This document shows, piece after piece, positions 1 to 8,334 of a stretch of 64,000 nt of DNA (position 1 is its first letter; the number at the start of each line of letters is the position of its first letter). The DNA comes from Pantoea septica. Its GTDB lineage: Bacteria; Pseudomonadota; Gammaproteobacteria; Enterobacterales; Enterobacteriaceae. The position numbers and the translations under genes were made by a program. The notes under the pieces were generated by a model. It worked only from the letters and a program-made list of their open reading frames with translations, had not been told where the DNA came from and made no database searches. The stretch is from the NCBI RefSeq assembly GCF_002095575.1, contig NZ_MLJJ01000016.1, forward strand, positions 1-64,000, written 5' to 3'.

Positions 1-13
1 ACGCGATGAAAGC

Positions 14-439
14 GTGACACTGCAACGTCTTAAGGCATTCACGCCGGGTGACTTTGAGGCCTACAGCGCGCGCGGTGAGGAGTTTCGCCGGCGGCTGTGC
101 GGGACTGTACTGAACGCCCTGCAGCTCAGCAATGCCTGGCTTACCGACTGCGAATGCCGGGGAGAGTGGGGCGGGGTGTTCCCGGTTCATCTCCGCCTGA
201 CGCACCGCAAAAATCCGCTCGTCACGCTCGACATCCTGAGCCCGGGCAGCGAGTCGCCGTTCTGGCACGGGCTTATCTGGATAAATCCCGATCACACCGG
301 GCTGTACGTTCTGAACACCGAACAGTTTGAGCCGGAAACCATCGGCCGGCTGCTGACGCGTATTGAAGATATGGTGTCTGCAGGCATTACGCCAGCGGAA
401 ATCGTGGCGGTACTGGGCAGAAAGGGAGGGCGCGCATGA
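14..439 (+). CDS. Hypothetical plasmid protein (141 aa)
   Basis: I do not recognise this protein. It is soluble, with no signal peptide or membrane segment, and has a mixed alpha/beta look with a Trp/Gly-rich middle (SPFWHGLIWINPDHTGLYVLN) and a helical C-terminus. The start is a GTG that overlaps the stop of a preceding reading frame (TGA at 15-17), so it is probably an internal gene of an operon that begins outside the window. Its last codons overlap the ATG of the next gene by four bases (ATGA), which points to translational coupling. Function unknown. Confidence 0.6.
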   Translation: MTLQRLKAFTPGDFEAYSARGEEFRRRLCGTVLNALQLSNAWLTDCECRGEWGGVFPVHLRLTHRKNPLVTLDILSPGSESPFWHGLIWINPDHTGLYVLNTEQFEPETIGRLLTRIEDMVSAGITPAEIVAVLGRKGGRA

Positions 440-837
440 ACACAGTCATGATGATGCCGCCAGTGGCGCCACGTTTTTATGGGCAACGGCATAATGTCTG
501 CCGGCTGCACAACGTAGCTTCATGCCCTGAAGTGATTTCAGCACCGGCAGCAAGGGTACAAACAAAAAGCAGGGCATATCCTCGGGTGCCCACGTTGCAG
601 AACCTGACTGATATTATCGGGCGGTCCGCTCCGGCAGCGTCAGAACGAACGCCCCAGGCGCTGATGTTCATGGCTGAGGCGCAGGAAAAGCTCATCTGTG
701 AGGCCGAAACTGCGCTGGCCAGCCAGTCTGTTCGCACATACCGGCGATGGTACTCGCACTGGCGGCGCCGGGGCGTACAGGTGAACGACCTGCTGGATAT
801 GACGTGGGTATGGCGCCAGCGTGCCCGGACTGAATGA
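436..837 (+). CDS. Hypothetical protein coupled to the upstream gene (133 aa)
   Basis: Unrecognised. It starts with ATG overlapping the stop of the upstream gene (ATGA), so the two are likely made from one mRNA. The N-terminal 60 residues are rich in Arg, Pro and Ala and low in order. The C-terminal part has a helix with Glu/Ala repeats followed by a basic Trp/Arg-rich segment (TYRRWYSHWRRR) that could bind nucleic acid. Coding quality is modest because the first half is odd in composition. A strong terminator lies about 100 bases downstream. Confidence 0.5.
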   Translation: MNTVMMMPPVAPRFYGQRHNVCRLHNVASCPEVISAPAARVQTKSRAYPRVPTLQNLTDIIGRSAPAASERTPQALMFMAEAQEKLICEAETALASQSVRTYRRWYSHWRRRGVQVNDLLDMTWVWRQRARTE

Positions 838-942
838 CGAGAGACAAAACATTCTAACCGGTCAGACCTGTTAATGTTTCAGATCGTGGTGCCGATAGTA
901 TTCAGGTCCTTCACCAGGGAAACACATTGATGGCAAATTCGT

Positions 943-975
943 TTAGACGATGCTTCGCGGCATCGTCTTTTTTTT
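943..975 (+). terminator. Rho-independent terminator
   Basis: Stem AGACGATG / CATCGTCT around an eight-base GC-rich loop, followed by a run of T. It closes the two-gene operon ending at 837. A second, weaker hairpin (AACCCGC / GCGGGTT, 989-1006) follows at once. Confidence 0.75.
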
Positions 976-1472
976 ATCTTTCAAAAAGAACCCGCCGTAG
1001 CGGGTTTTAAATACACACATCTGTTCCCGGGGTCGGGATGAGGGAGAAAAGAATATTGTCTCCCTGTGAGGGTCGGCGACATCTTAGCGGGGTTAATGTT
1101 TAGTGTCCTGAGCTAAATCCATCTGAAGAGACAAATGAGATAAATACGCACGGCCTGTGATGCTTAGCATGGATCTGATAGCAGTGCGCGAAGAAAAACT
1201 CCGCTGGCGGTAAATCATATTCAGTTAAAGCCTCCATTCCCGGAGTTTTACCGAACGGCGCAGCGGGCAAACCGGCGCGGCCTGCCTTGGCGCTGACCGT
1301 CCGACCACTATATCTTGTAGGTCTGCCAGCTGTGAAAGGCACAACATATAGTATTACGCGCCGCAGCGGGGCGATTCGGCAGAATTGGCGTTTTACCGAA
1401 TGCCGGGAAAACGACAGCAAAAATTGGCGTTGCTGTTGAGGCGTGTTCTGCTAACTTGATGAATGCTTCAAT

Positions 1473-1712
1473 ATGAAGTTTGACTTGAGAGAATTGAACA
1501 TGAAAGATTCCTGGTGCAGTCCCCTAGAAACCGAAGACGGCATGCTGTACGGCGGCGCTGCACGCAATGTAAGAATTGCAGCAGCAGACGGTATGGATGC
1601 GATCATTGAAAACGCCGCACGTACAGCCGCGCGTGACGCACTCAAACATGCAACGGAACGTGCCAGCGCCCCTAAAAAGAACGTTGTGGGATTCAAACGT
1701 AAAGCAGGATAA
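1473..1712 (+). CDS. Hypothetical small protein (79 aa)
   Basis: Unrecognised small soluble protein. The middle is an Ala-rich helix (ENAARTAARDALKHA) and the C-terminus is basic (KKNVVGFKRKAG). Two ATGs are in frame, at 1473 and at 1500 (the MKDSWCS start). The region before the first is AT-rich and gives no clear ribosome site, so the true start is uncertain. A clean terminator follows 30 bases after the stop, which supports it as an independent transcription unit. Confidence 0.5.
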   Translation: MKFDLRELNMKDSWCSPLETEDGMLYGGAARNVRIAAADGMDAIIENAARTAARDALKHATERASAPKKNVVGFKRKAG

Positions 1713-1742
1713 AAGTTATCAACATTGTGAAACTGCAAAACA

Positions 1743-1778
1743 AAAAGCTGCCGGGAAATTCAGGGCAGCTTTTTTTTG
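1743..1778 (+). terminator. Rho-independent terminator of the 79-aa gene
   Basis: Stem AAAAGCTGCC / GGCAGCTTTT with an eleven-base loop and a T8 tract. Confidence 0.85.
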
Positions 1779-1825
1779 ACTAATTCGGTGGAATAGGCGT
1801 TTTACCGAATGCCCGGAGAAGAGCA

Positions 1826-1851
1826 TAAAAAAACCGCCTCGCGGCGGCTTA
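1826..1851 (-). terminator. Terminator of the EexN-like gene
   Basis: Read on the minus strand, GCCGCC-GCGA-GGCGG is followed by T7, eight bases beyond the eexN stop codon. Confidence 0.8.
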
Positions 1852-1858
1852 TCTCCAG

Positions 1859-2113
1859 CTAACCCTTAGAACCATCGAGAGTCCACTCTTTAGGTTTGCT
1901 ATGTGTAATATTGCCCCCAGCACGAACAGAAGCATCAATCGCGTTACGGCAGTCTTCGGTGCCACGCGGATTCGAGGATTTCTTACACTCTTCAACTTTT
2001 GCGTTTCGCTCCTTATCATGCGCCTTATACCATTCAAGGCTCTGCGCGCCTGCATCGCAGCCGGTAAGCAGTACGGCGGCCAGCAAGCTCAGTGAAATTA
2101 ATCCCGTTTTCAA
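1859..2113 (-). CDS. EexN-family entry-exclusion lipoprotein
   Basis: An 84-residue lipoprotein precursor. The signal peptide ends in the lipobox LLTGC with Cys19 as the lipidation site. The mature part begins with the EWYKAHDKERNAKVEEC pattern typical of EexN, with three further Cys-spaced polar segments. EexN proteins are known from P-type systems such as IncN pKM101, where they sit in the envelope of a plasmid-bearing cell and block entry of a related plasmid. Here the gene stands alone, far from the tra operon, with its own terminator. Family call is from pattern recognition and is fairly sure; which plasmids it excludes cannot be told. Confidence 0.8.
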   Translation of the reverse strand: MKTGLISLSLLAAVLLTGCDAGAQSLEWYKAHDKERNAKVEECKKSSNPRGTEDCRNAIDASVRAGGNITHSKPKEWTLDGSKG

Positions 2114-2460
2114 GATTTGTTCCTTTTAGTGAATGGATCGCGACAGCAATTATAGCTAGCAGCGTGCGCCGTTTAACGGTTCGGCAGGTGAGGAAGTATC
2201 ATTTTACCGGCGCCTGGAGAAACTGCTTACGCTTCTTGCCCGTAAATCATATCTGAATTGGTGGGGCTCAGACCGTGTTCCGGGAGGACTGAGATCCCTT
2301 GGCCACATCTGTACCTGTAACATTCGCCCTGCCATCGGAAACCGTACGCGCCGCCGGAGCAGAATGAATGTCCCGCCTACGGCGCGGAACCGGTGAGCAG
2401 TTGTGTTTGATGTCAACCTAGAAGGATGTTTCAAAGACGCCAGTGGTTACAGGTGATGAG

Positions 2461-2488
2461 CGTCCGCTAAGAGCGAAAAGCGGACATT
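2461..2488. repeat. Cargo-border palindrome, copy a
   Basis: CGTCCGCTAAGAGCGAAAAGCGGACATT: inverted arms around a short centre. It lies at the start of the defence cargo, just before a truncated reading frame. Related copies are at 4021, 4672, 4705, 11212, 49973 and 56879, and a decayed one at 53273. Confidence 0.7.
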
Positions 2489-2597
2489 ATGGCAGATAAA
2501 TATTGATGCACCGGCGCCACTTATCAAAGCATATCTGCCGCGGGATGCCTGGAACCAAAAGGCGTTACTCAACAAACTGCCCCAGCTTGATGAATAA
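2489..2597 (+). pseudogene. Possible 3' remnant of a gene cut at palindrome a
   Basis: One frame reads through to a stop at 2595-2597 as a coding-like tail (IDAPAPLIKAYLPRDAWNQK, then ALLNKLPQLDE). It has no start: upstream, the frame runs into the palindrome at 2461-2488. I do not know the parent gene. The rest of the 2114-2726 gap holds only an inverted repeat, CAGTCCGC / GCGGACTG at 2615-2648, and the short palindrome GGTGTAGACACC near 2680. Confidence 0.35.
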
Positions 2598-2726
2598 GTG
2601 TTGTTTATAAATATCAGTCCGCGGGGCAGCTGACGTTCATGCGGACTGTTATAGTGTCAGATCAAGGTGTCCCTTAAGGTGTAGACACCTATCGTGTGTT
2701 TTTTTCTAAAAAAGACATACATCTGA

Positions 2727-3707
2727 CTAGAACGGAATATCATCGTTCTTGACCGCATCATCAGAGATAAGTGCACCTCCGGGCAGAGGTATATTACTTA
2801 CAGTATATAAATTAAGAATGTCTTCCCGGTCCATAAACATTATCTGACTTCTTTTGCTGGCATCAAGTTTACCGCCCAGCCAGTTCCTCGCCTGTTTAGT
2901 AATTTCTCCGCCGGCAACAATAAAGGCATGATCAACTAGCACCTTTCTGTTTGTTTCCGGGTCAAATATTTCATGGCCAAGCATCATTAGCACTTGGTTG
3001 TGAATTTCTGCCACGTTTGAATTCGTAGCTTTGCTGACACCCGACGCATCCAGCTTGCCTTTTTTTGCCTGAATGCCGAAATAAAGAACATGCTGAGTTG
3101 GCAGTGTGAACTTCATCCAGATGTCTTTCCCGTATTCCAGCGCTTTATCTTTATGTCCCGCAGCTGTTATCCGGTGAAAACCGAGTTGTCTGAATAAAGG
3201 GAGGAGTACCTCTTCTATCAGCTCATCTTCAGAGCAGGTATCGAGAAACAAAGTCAATAATGTTCTGCGTTTTATTTCGTGAGGCGTTAAGGGCCGGTGA
3301 GGGTTATTACTTACTGAAACTGTTTTGGTGCCAATGTGGCGTATATACAAAAGGTTATCATCACCATAAAATGCCTCATAGCCTTCCCGCATCAATGGCT
3401 TGTTCAGTTCTTCGAGCGCCTTTGATCTTCCGGGATCATCGTCCATGGCATCTTCTGGTAGCATTAAAGTCCTAAGTACATGAACAAATCTTTCCGGTAA
3501 AGCATGGGCCTTTGGCTGTGGCTCATTAAGAAGTTCTTCAAGCCTCTCGGCCGTCCATGCCCACCGCGTTGATCCGTCATGAATAACCTCTATGTCGCAG
3601 TCTTGGAAAAATTCAGTGATGCGACTGCTTGAGCGATACAGAAATGCCGTATTATCTCCGATGAGACATTCCGCGAGAGCCCTGAGATTTCTGTCCTTAA
3701 ATTTCAT
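2727..3707 (-). CDS. AbiJ-like protein with PD-(D/E)XK nuclease motif
   Basis: 326 residues. Residues 1-130 resemble the N-terminal domain of AbiJ-type abortive infection proteins: a helical start, then a LNKPLMREGYEAF..DDNLLYIRHIGT segment. Residues about 160-225 carry a restriction-endonuclease-fold signature: LPLFRQLGF, then EYGKDI with Asp195, then the strand YFGIQAKKG giving Gln213-x-Lys215. That fits a Mrr-like PD-(D/E)XK core. The minus-strand ATG at 3707 has a good ribosome site (GGGAGAG). The gene stands alone between two copies of the cargo palindrome (2461 and 4021). A defence role against phage is inferred from domains and context; the target is unknown. Confidence 0.65.
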   Translation of the reverse strand: MKFKDRNLRALAECLIGDNTAFLYRSSSRITEFFQDCDIEVIHDGSTRWAWTAERLEELLNEPQPKAHALPERFVHVLRTLMLPEDAMDDDPGRSKALEELNKPLMREGYEAFYGDDNLLYIRHIGTKTVSVSNNPHRPLTPHEIKRRTLLTLFLDTCSEDELIEEVLLPLFRQLGFHRITAAGHKDKALEYGKDIWMKFTLPTQHVLYFGIQAKKGKLDASGVSKATNSNVAEIHNQVLMMLGHEIFDPETNRKVLVDHAFIVAGGEITKQARNWLGGKLDASKRSQIMFMDREDILNLYTVSNIPLPGGALISDDAVKNDDIPF

Positions 3708-4020
3708 ATGTAATAATCTCTCCCTTGTTCAGTTATACAGAATTAATTGCAGGCACCGTTTGTTCGGGTAACTGTTAGCGATTCACTACTCATTACTATT
3801 AATTCACAAAAGAAATGCCCGAGGCAGTGATTGGACGGATATCATTGACGGAATCTTCATACAGCAAGTATATACGCCATCTTAATGGTGTTAAAACGCC
3901 CCGGCTACGGGTCTAACGCACTCGCGTAATGCAGGCTTGAGCCGGCGCGCTTTTTTCATTTCCTGAGGGTAGATAATGAAGTGACCCGTTCCCCATTAAA
4001 CAACTCAGATTGTTGTTAAC

Positions 4021-4050
4021 TACTTCCGCTTTTGGCACAAAGCGGACATT
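4021..4050. repeat. Cargo-border palindrome, copy b
   Basis: TACTTCCGCTTTTGGCACAA followed by AGCGGACATT. It lies between the AbiJ-like gene and the acetyltransferase. The rest of the 3708-4070 gap has a GC hairpin (CCGGCT ... AGCCGG, then T6, about 3899-3957), possibly a terminator, and no gene. Confidence 0.75.
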
Positions 4051-4070
4051 GTGTAAGCATTTCATTACGA

Positions 4071-4586
4071 CTAATCGGCATCATGAATGTGAAGCTCATA
4101 AACTACGCAGGTCACATCGTAATGCTGTTCTTTTGTTTTGTAATTCATGCCTAACCGCTGCATCACTCTCTGAGAGGAGATATTTTCAGGGTCGGCAACA
4201 GCTACTAAGTACGTCGTGCCTGTCTGCTCTACTGCGAAATCAATAATCGCTTTAGCCGCTTCTGTTGCATAGCCTTTACCGTTCTGTTCCGGGACAAGCC
4301 GCCAGCCAATCTCTAAGGGGGCATTCTCCGCGTTTGCCAGGTGCTGGAGGCATGCTGCGCCAACGATATCCCCGGAAGCCTTTTCTTTGATAGCCCACCA
4401 CGAAAACCCGTACTTATCCCAACGGGCCTGTACACGCCTGATACTTTCCCAGGTTTCTGCTGGTGTTTTAACTATTCCCTTATTGATATAACGCATCACG
4501 CCGGAATCGTTATCCATCACCCGCAAACCCTTGTAATGTGAGCCATTAAAGGGTTCAAGCCTTAAACGCGCAGTTTCTAAATCCAT
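4071..4586 (-). CDS. GNAT-family N-acetyltransferase (RimJ/RimL type)
   Basis: 171 residues from the ATG at 4586; a longer frame begins at 4643, but the 4586 start has an AAGGGG ribosome site and matches the family N-terminus (LETARLRLEPF). The family transfers an acetyl group from acetyl-CoA to an amine, often the N-terminus of a protein. Visible marks are the RLRLEPF strand, the WAIKEKASGDIVGAACL strand pair, the ELIGWRL-like segment, and the acetyl-CoA loop QNGKGYATEA with the following helix. Substrate unknown. It sits alone between palindrome copies b and c, so it appears to be a separate cargo module. Confidence 0.8.
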   Translation of the reverse strand: MDLETARLRLEPFNGSHYKGLRVMDNDSGVMRYINKGIVKTPAETWESIRRVQARWDKYGFSWWAIKEKASGDIVGAACLQHLANAENAPLEIGWRLVPEQNGKGYATEAAKAIIDFAVEQTGTTYLVAVADPENISSQRVMQRLGMNYKTKEQHYDVTCVVYELHIHDAD

Positions 4587-4671
4587 CTGACACCCCTTTT
4601 TACGTGCCGGCGTTAACTGGATGACCGACTCTCTATCAATCAACGTATCAAGCTGTAAGGAACGTCAGCTA

Positions 4672-4729
4672 CCGGCACAGAGCGGACATGGACGAAGCCA
4701 GGTTCGCTTTGAGCGAGAAGCGGACGTTG
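4672..4729. repeat. Cargo-border palindromes, copies c1 and c2
   Basis: Two partial copies side by side: CGGCACAGAGCGGACAT (4672-4689) and CGCTTTGAGCGAGAAGCGGA plus CGTT (4705-4729). They part the acetyltransferase from the four-gene methyltransferase operon. Confidence 0.6.
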
Positions 4730-4802
4730 CTAATATCACGGTGAATTAATCAACGGCGCGCAGGTCAGGCGAAAAGAAGCTTTTCCGGCAAGACCTGCAG
4801 CG

Positions 4803-5021
4803 CTAGCGCGCACGCTCAATGTGCAACACGGTAGGCTTTCTGTTATGGGCTATATCAACATAATGTGGTTGTTTAATCCCGTGCTTATAGGGTGTGATAG
4901 CCTCACAGTAAAGGCAGCATCCTTGCTCCTCATTACCTGCTATTTCGAAGACGTAATGATCACCCAGATCGATGACTTCACCCTGCAAACCTCCGATGTG
5001 CATCACTTCCACTTTTGGCAT
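4803..5021 (-). CDS. 72-aa Cys-motif protein, last gene of the methyltransferase operon
   Basis: Unrecognised small protein that starts three bases after the stop of the GIY-YIG gene, so it is very likely co-transcribed and co-translated. It has a beta-rich N-terminal half (VEVMHIGGLQGEVIDLGDHYVF), then EQGCCLYCEAI with a CxxC pair that could bind zinc, and a basic tail (HNRKPTVLHIERAR). The tight linkage suggests it belongs to the same system, perhaps as a regulator or a small subunit. That is inference from position only. Confidence 0.6.
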   Translation of the reverse strand: MPKVEVMHIGGLQGEVIDLGDHYVFEIAGNEEQGCCLYCEAITPYKHGIKQPHYVDIAHNRKPTVLHIERAR

Positions 5022-5023
5022 TA

Positions 5024-6283
5024 TCAGCCCTTTTTCATCACCATCTTGCCGGTGGTGTTATCAATCCGATAATGCACGATTGAACCATCAATGATGCGCC
5101 TGACAACCTCGCGGGCGGTATCCAGCGGCACCGAAAACCACTCGTTAGGGTGATAGGCTTTACCGTTCTTACCGGTGAGCGTCACCTTCAGGCGCTGTGA
5201 GTGCAAAAATCCGTGGATAAGCGACTCAAATTTATTGGGGTTGAGGTTGTAACATTCCATAGAAGCTAGGATTTTGACCGGAGACTCCAGAAACGCCGCA
5301 TCGTTAATCGCGTTCTTTGTCCGTTCCTCTACGGTCAATTCTGTATAGCCAATCTTGATGAGGTTCGGTATTGCCAACAGTACCGGATTGTCACTTTTTG
5401 TTGTCACAATGTAGATCTGGCCAGAGCGCTTATCTTTGTGAGTAATGTTGTTGAATGTCTCAGTAACAGAATCCCCATCCCGGATGATGCGACGGCCAGT
5501 TTCCTCTTTGAAAAGTCGCTTTGCCAGAGAGCGCAGCAGGTGATTCGACTCAGTACCATTTTCAAAAATCAGACGTAAGCGAGGGTTATAGCGTCCGTCT
5601 TTTTCTTCACGATACTCACCAACTTCATCAACGATGCAAATCACACCATCCATGATAAACGCATCACCAGTCTGAACCTGGGAGCCTTTGACAAATCGAG
5701 TGGCGCTTGCCTTTCCAGACTTGAGATCGTCATGCAGCTGATTGAATGTCGATTCAAACTGGTAAAAGTCTTTGCATACCCGGCGTTGCGCCACTTCATC
5801 GGGATCAGCTGACTTATTAAATTCAACATTCACCGAATTCAGAATACTGATGTCACCTAAGTCAAATTCTGCGAAGGCTTCGCTCGCAAAAATGTCATCC
5901 AGCGAGGTGACTTCTTCAAATGCTGCTGCGCCAGCCTGCACGGCAGCATTAGTCTCACCTAAATCGCCTTCAAGTTCCGCGAGATACGGCAGCAAGCCAT
6001 GACGGTCAAAAGGGATTAGCAAAGGCTGCATGCCATGATTTTGCTGATATCCCCTTAAACGGCGAGTGAGCTGCTTCTCACGCAAATCACCGTCGCTGGA
6101 TGGTAAGCGGCCGTGCTGATCCACAAACGCGCTGATTTCTTCGAATTTCGCCACTTCTGGTGAAGATGAATAGCTGCTTTTTTTTGCCTCAACATTCAGT
6201 AATCCAAACTCATCATCACTGCTGAAAATGTCGGCCAGGGAAGGGCGCGAAGCGCCCTTATTTTTATGATGTGAGAAAGCCAT
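5024..6283 (-). CDS. GIY-YIG nuclease (T5orf172 type), probable effector nuclease
   Basis: 419 residues. The C-terminal domain (about 287-400) has the GIY-YIG fold marks: GQIYIVTT strand, LIKIGYT in place of YIG, the catalytic-type Arg in VEERTKNA, the Glu of NPNKFESLIHGFL, and a final NEWFSVPL strand, as in the T5orf172 group. The first 100 residues include an RLPSSDGDLREKQLTRRLRG helix like helicase-associated domains, and the middle (200-280) is a beta-rich region. Its first codon overlaps the last base of the helicase stop. I infer that it cuts DNA for a system whose methyltransferase lacks its own nuclease. Confidence 0.8.
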   Translation of the reverse strand: MAFSHHKNKGASRPSLADIFSSDDEFGLLNVEAKKSSYSSSPEVAKFEEISAFVDQHGRLPSSDGDLREKQLTRRLRGYQQNHGMQPLLIPFDRHGLLPYLAELEGDLGETNAAVQAGAAAFEEVTSLDDIFASEAFAEFDLGDISILNSVNVEFNKSADPDEVAQRRVCKDFYQFESTFNQLHDDLKSGKASATRFVKGSQVQTGDAFIMDGVICIVDEVGEYREEKDGRYNPRLRLIFENGTESNHLLRSLAKRLFKEETGRRIIRDGDSVTETFNNITHKDKRSGQIYIVTTKSDNPVLLAIPNLIKIGYTELTVEERTKNAINDAAFLESPVKILASMECYNLNPNKFESLIHGFLHSQRLKVTLTGKNGKAYHPNEWFSVPLDTAREVVRRIIDGSIVHYRIDNTTGKMVMKKG

Positions 6284-8334
6284 TACTCAGCACCATTTGC
6301 GGCTTTGGCCTGAGCCTGAAGCTGCTCAGCCTTTTTACGCTTAACGAATGACAGCGCATCACCTAGGCGACGCTCAAAGGCATCAGCCGCTTTCACTGAA
6401 GGCTCACGACCTTTATCGCGGCGAAACTCCAGTACGTGCTTCCAGAGCACAATCGCTTCTTCCTCAGTCATGGTTGATCGCATGCCAGTGACGGTGTCCT
6501 GGATGGTTTTCAAAACATCGGTAGTCACCGCTTTAGACAGAATTTCGTAAGCGCCTTGGAAAGGGTTAACCTGGCGGATCAGGTCAACATTGAGATTTTC
6601 GATGTTGATAAACTTGCCGCCAATGTTAACGAACTCGCGATTTCCTTTTACCTCACCGTTATTGACTGGCAGTGCTTTAGGCTTGAATGTCTCGGTTTGG
6701 CCTTTCCCGTCAATAATAATGGCACCAGCCGGTAAATCTGCCTCGTTAACCACGCCACCAGTAGACTGAACGACCATCGACGTGTGAACAGCCTCAGCAA
6801 CGGTCTGAACTTCGTCTGCGTCCATATCTGGATACATCTTCTCGATCACTTTAGGGATCTCCACCAGTTCCAGCACTTCCTGGCTAGGGTCGTTGGACAC
6901 TGCGGGTGCAACCACTTCCGGCTTTTGAAGAATCGCGGCTTTAATGTTGTCCATGTTCTCCAGAGCCTTAATTACTTTGTCTGATACTGGCGAGCTGATG
7001 TCATCGATAACAACCGTACCAGGCGCGGCCTGTTCATCAGGCATCATGCGTGAGCGAGGCTTAAAGGTGATGGAAGGTGCCAGCACTTGCTCCATCAACA
7101 GTGAAACGGTGATCGCTTTAAGCATGTTGTTCACAGAGACCTTAACGTCATCGTCTTCAGCGTCTGGCTGGGCAATCAGGTTGGTGAACTGCGCATGCGA
7201 TTTGCCTTCAGAGTCGCGAGTGGCACGGCCAATGATCTGAATGATTTCCGTAAGCGAAGAGCGATAGCCGATAGTTAGAACGTGCTCACACCAAGGCCAG
7301 TCGAACCCTTCTTTCGCCATGCCCAGGGCAATGATGATGTCCATATCATCGCGATGCTTCACATTACGAAGGTAGTTCTGAACCTCAATGCGCAACGGAT
7401 TATCATCAACCAGGTCAGCAACCTTAAGCTGTCGGCCAGTCTTATCCTGAACGGTGATGATGCCGGTCTGCATATCCTTAGAAAGAACCTTCCCGATAGC
7501 GTCCAAAATGTAATCGACTTCTGAATACTTATCCTTTGTGGACTCAATCGAATTCACATTAGGGATGTGGATGATCGTTTTCTTTGAGGTATCGAGCACT
7601 TCGTGGATCGCGTCAAAATAGCGCCCCGTGTAGAAGTGGTATCCAATGCCCAGGGATTTCAGGTATTGATAGCCGTTCAGCTGCTCATAGTACGAATACG
7701 TCACCTGAGTGAACTTCTCTTCATCCTCGGGCAGCAGGATAGGAACAGCATCACCACGGAAATACGATCCAGTCATTGCCACTATGTGAGCGGTGGATTC
7801 GGCCATAAGGCTATCAATCATCGCGCCTAAACGGTTTTCTTCATCGGCTGATGCATGGTGGAATTCGTCGATGGCCAGCAACATGCCATCAAAATCAGAT
7901 GGCGAAAGCTGCTGGAAGGCAAAGCGTAATGTGGAATGGGTACAGACCAGCGTTTGAGCTGATGGGTCATGCATGAAGTTGACGAACGCCGAAACCTTTT
8001 GGCTTTCGCCGCCTGGAATACACAGATTATTGCTCGGCAACACGGTCCAGTTAGCAAAGAAACCGCCGCTTTTCAGGTCAGTGTCTCTGAACGAGCCGCC
8101 AATGCTCATCTCAGGCACAGCCACGATGACCTTTTTCACTCCCTGGTTATGGAGCTTGTCCAGTCCCAGGAACATCAGCGCGCGGGATTTACCTGATGCT
8201 GGTGGTGCTTTCAACAGAAGGTATTGAGCATTGCGAGCCTCAAAGGCACGAGCCTGCATCTCACGCATGCCCATGTTGTTCAGGTTGGAACTTTTGCCAG
8301 TCTGCTTGTAATTTACTGTCAGTAAGTCCGTCAT
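6283..8334 (-). CDS. DEAD/DEAH-box helicase of the methyltransferase operon
   Basis: 683 residues, superfamily 2 helicase. Walker A is APPASGKS (43-50), motif II is DEFH (156-159), motif III-like MTGS is near 187-190, and motif VI is QIIGRATR (366-373). The roughly 270 residues after the helicase core have no motif I recognise and may bind partners. The start overlaps the methyltransferase stop by one base and the stop abuts the nuclease start, so the three genes form one tightly coupled unit. By analogy with type I and type III restriction enzymes it may translocate or unwind DNA to activate cleavage; this is inference. Confidence 0.9.
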   Translation of the reverse strand: MTDLLTVNYKQTGKSSNLNNMGMREMQARAFEARNAQYLLLKAPPASGKSRALMFLGLDKLHNQGVKKVIVAVPEMSIGGSFRDTDLKSGGFFANWTVLPSNNLCIPGGESQKVSAFVNFMHDPSAQTLVCTHSTLRFAFQQLSPSDFDGMLLAIDEFHHASADEENRLGAMIDSLMAESTAHIVAMTGSYFRGDAVPILLPEDEEKFTQVTYSYYEQLNGYQYLKSLGIGYHFYTGRYFDAIHEVLDTSKKTIIHIPNVNSIESTKDKYSEVDYILDAIGKVLSKDMQTGIITVQDKTGRQLKVADLVDDNPLRIEVQNYLRNVKHRDDMDIIIALGMAKEGFDWPWCEHVLTIGYRSSLTEIIQIIGRATRDSEGKSHAQFTNLIAQPDAEDDDVKVSVNNMLKAITVSLLMEQVLAPSITFKPRSRMMPDEQAAPGTVVIDDISSPVSDKVIKALENMDNIKAAILQKPEVVAPAVSNDPSQEVLELVEIPKVIEKMYPDMDADEVQTVAEAVHTSMVVQSTGGVVNEADLPAGAIIIDGKGQTETFKPKALPVNNGEVKGNREFVNIGGKFINIENLNVDLIRQVNPFQGAYEILSKAVTTDVLKTIQDTVTGMRSTMTEEEAIVLWKHVLEFRRDKGREPSVKAADAFERRLGDALSFVKRKKAEQLQAQAKAANGAE

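Larger units (their letters stand above)
1240..2216. repeat. Dispersed short repeat, core TTTTACCGAA(T/C)G
   Basis: Four related copies lie at about 1241-1260, 1385-1412, 1795-1822 and, more degenerate, 2200-2220. Copies 2 and 3 share GGCGTTTTACCGAATGCC followed by a purine-rich GG(G/A)A tail. They bracket the 79-codon gene (1473-1712) and then the EexN gene (1859-2113), so they sit at gene borders. The stretch 838-1472 otherwise shows no convincing gene; a minus-strand reading frame at 1100-1420 overlaps a repeat copy and was not accepted. Confidence 0.5.

Noticed and set aside
914..1010. 26-codon frame starting at the ATG at 929
   Set aside because: It runs through the terminator hairpin and T tract, so the peptide is most likely an accident of that structure.
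1100..1420. Minus-strand reading frame of 106 codons
   Set aside because: Arg/Pro/Ser-rich composition, no ribosome site, and it overlaps repeat copies; it does not look like protein.
3890..3960. tRNA or small RNA gene
   Set aside because: There is a GC stem and T tract but no cloverleaf; a terminator is the simpler reading.
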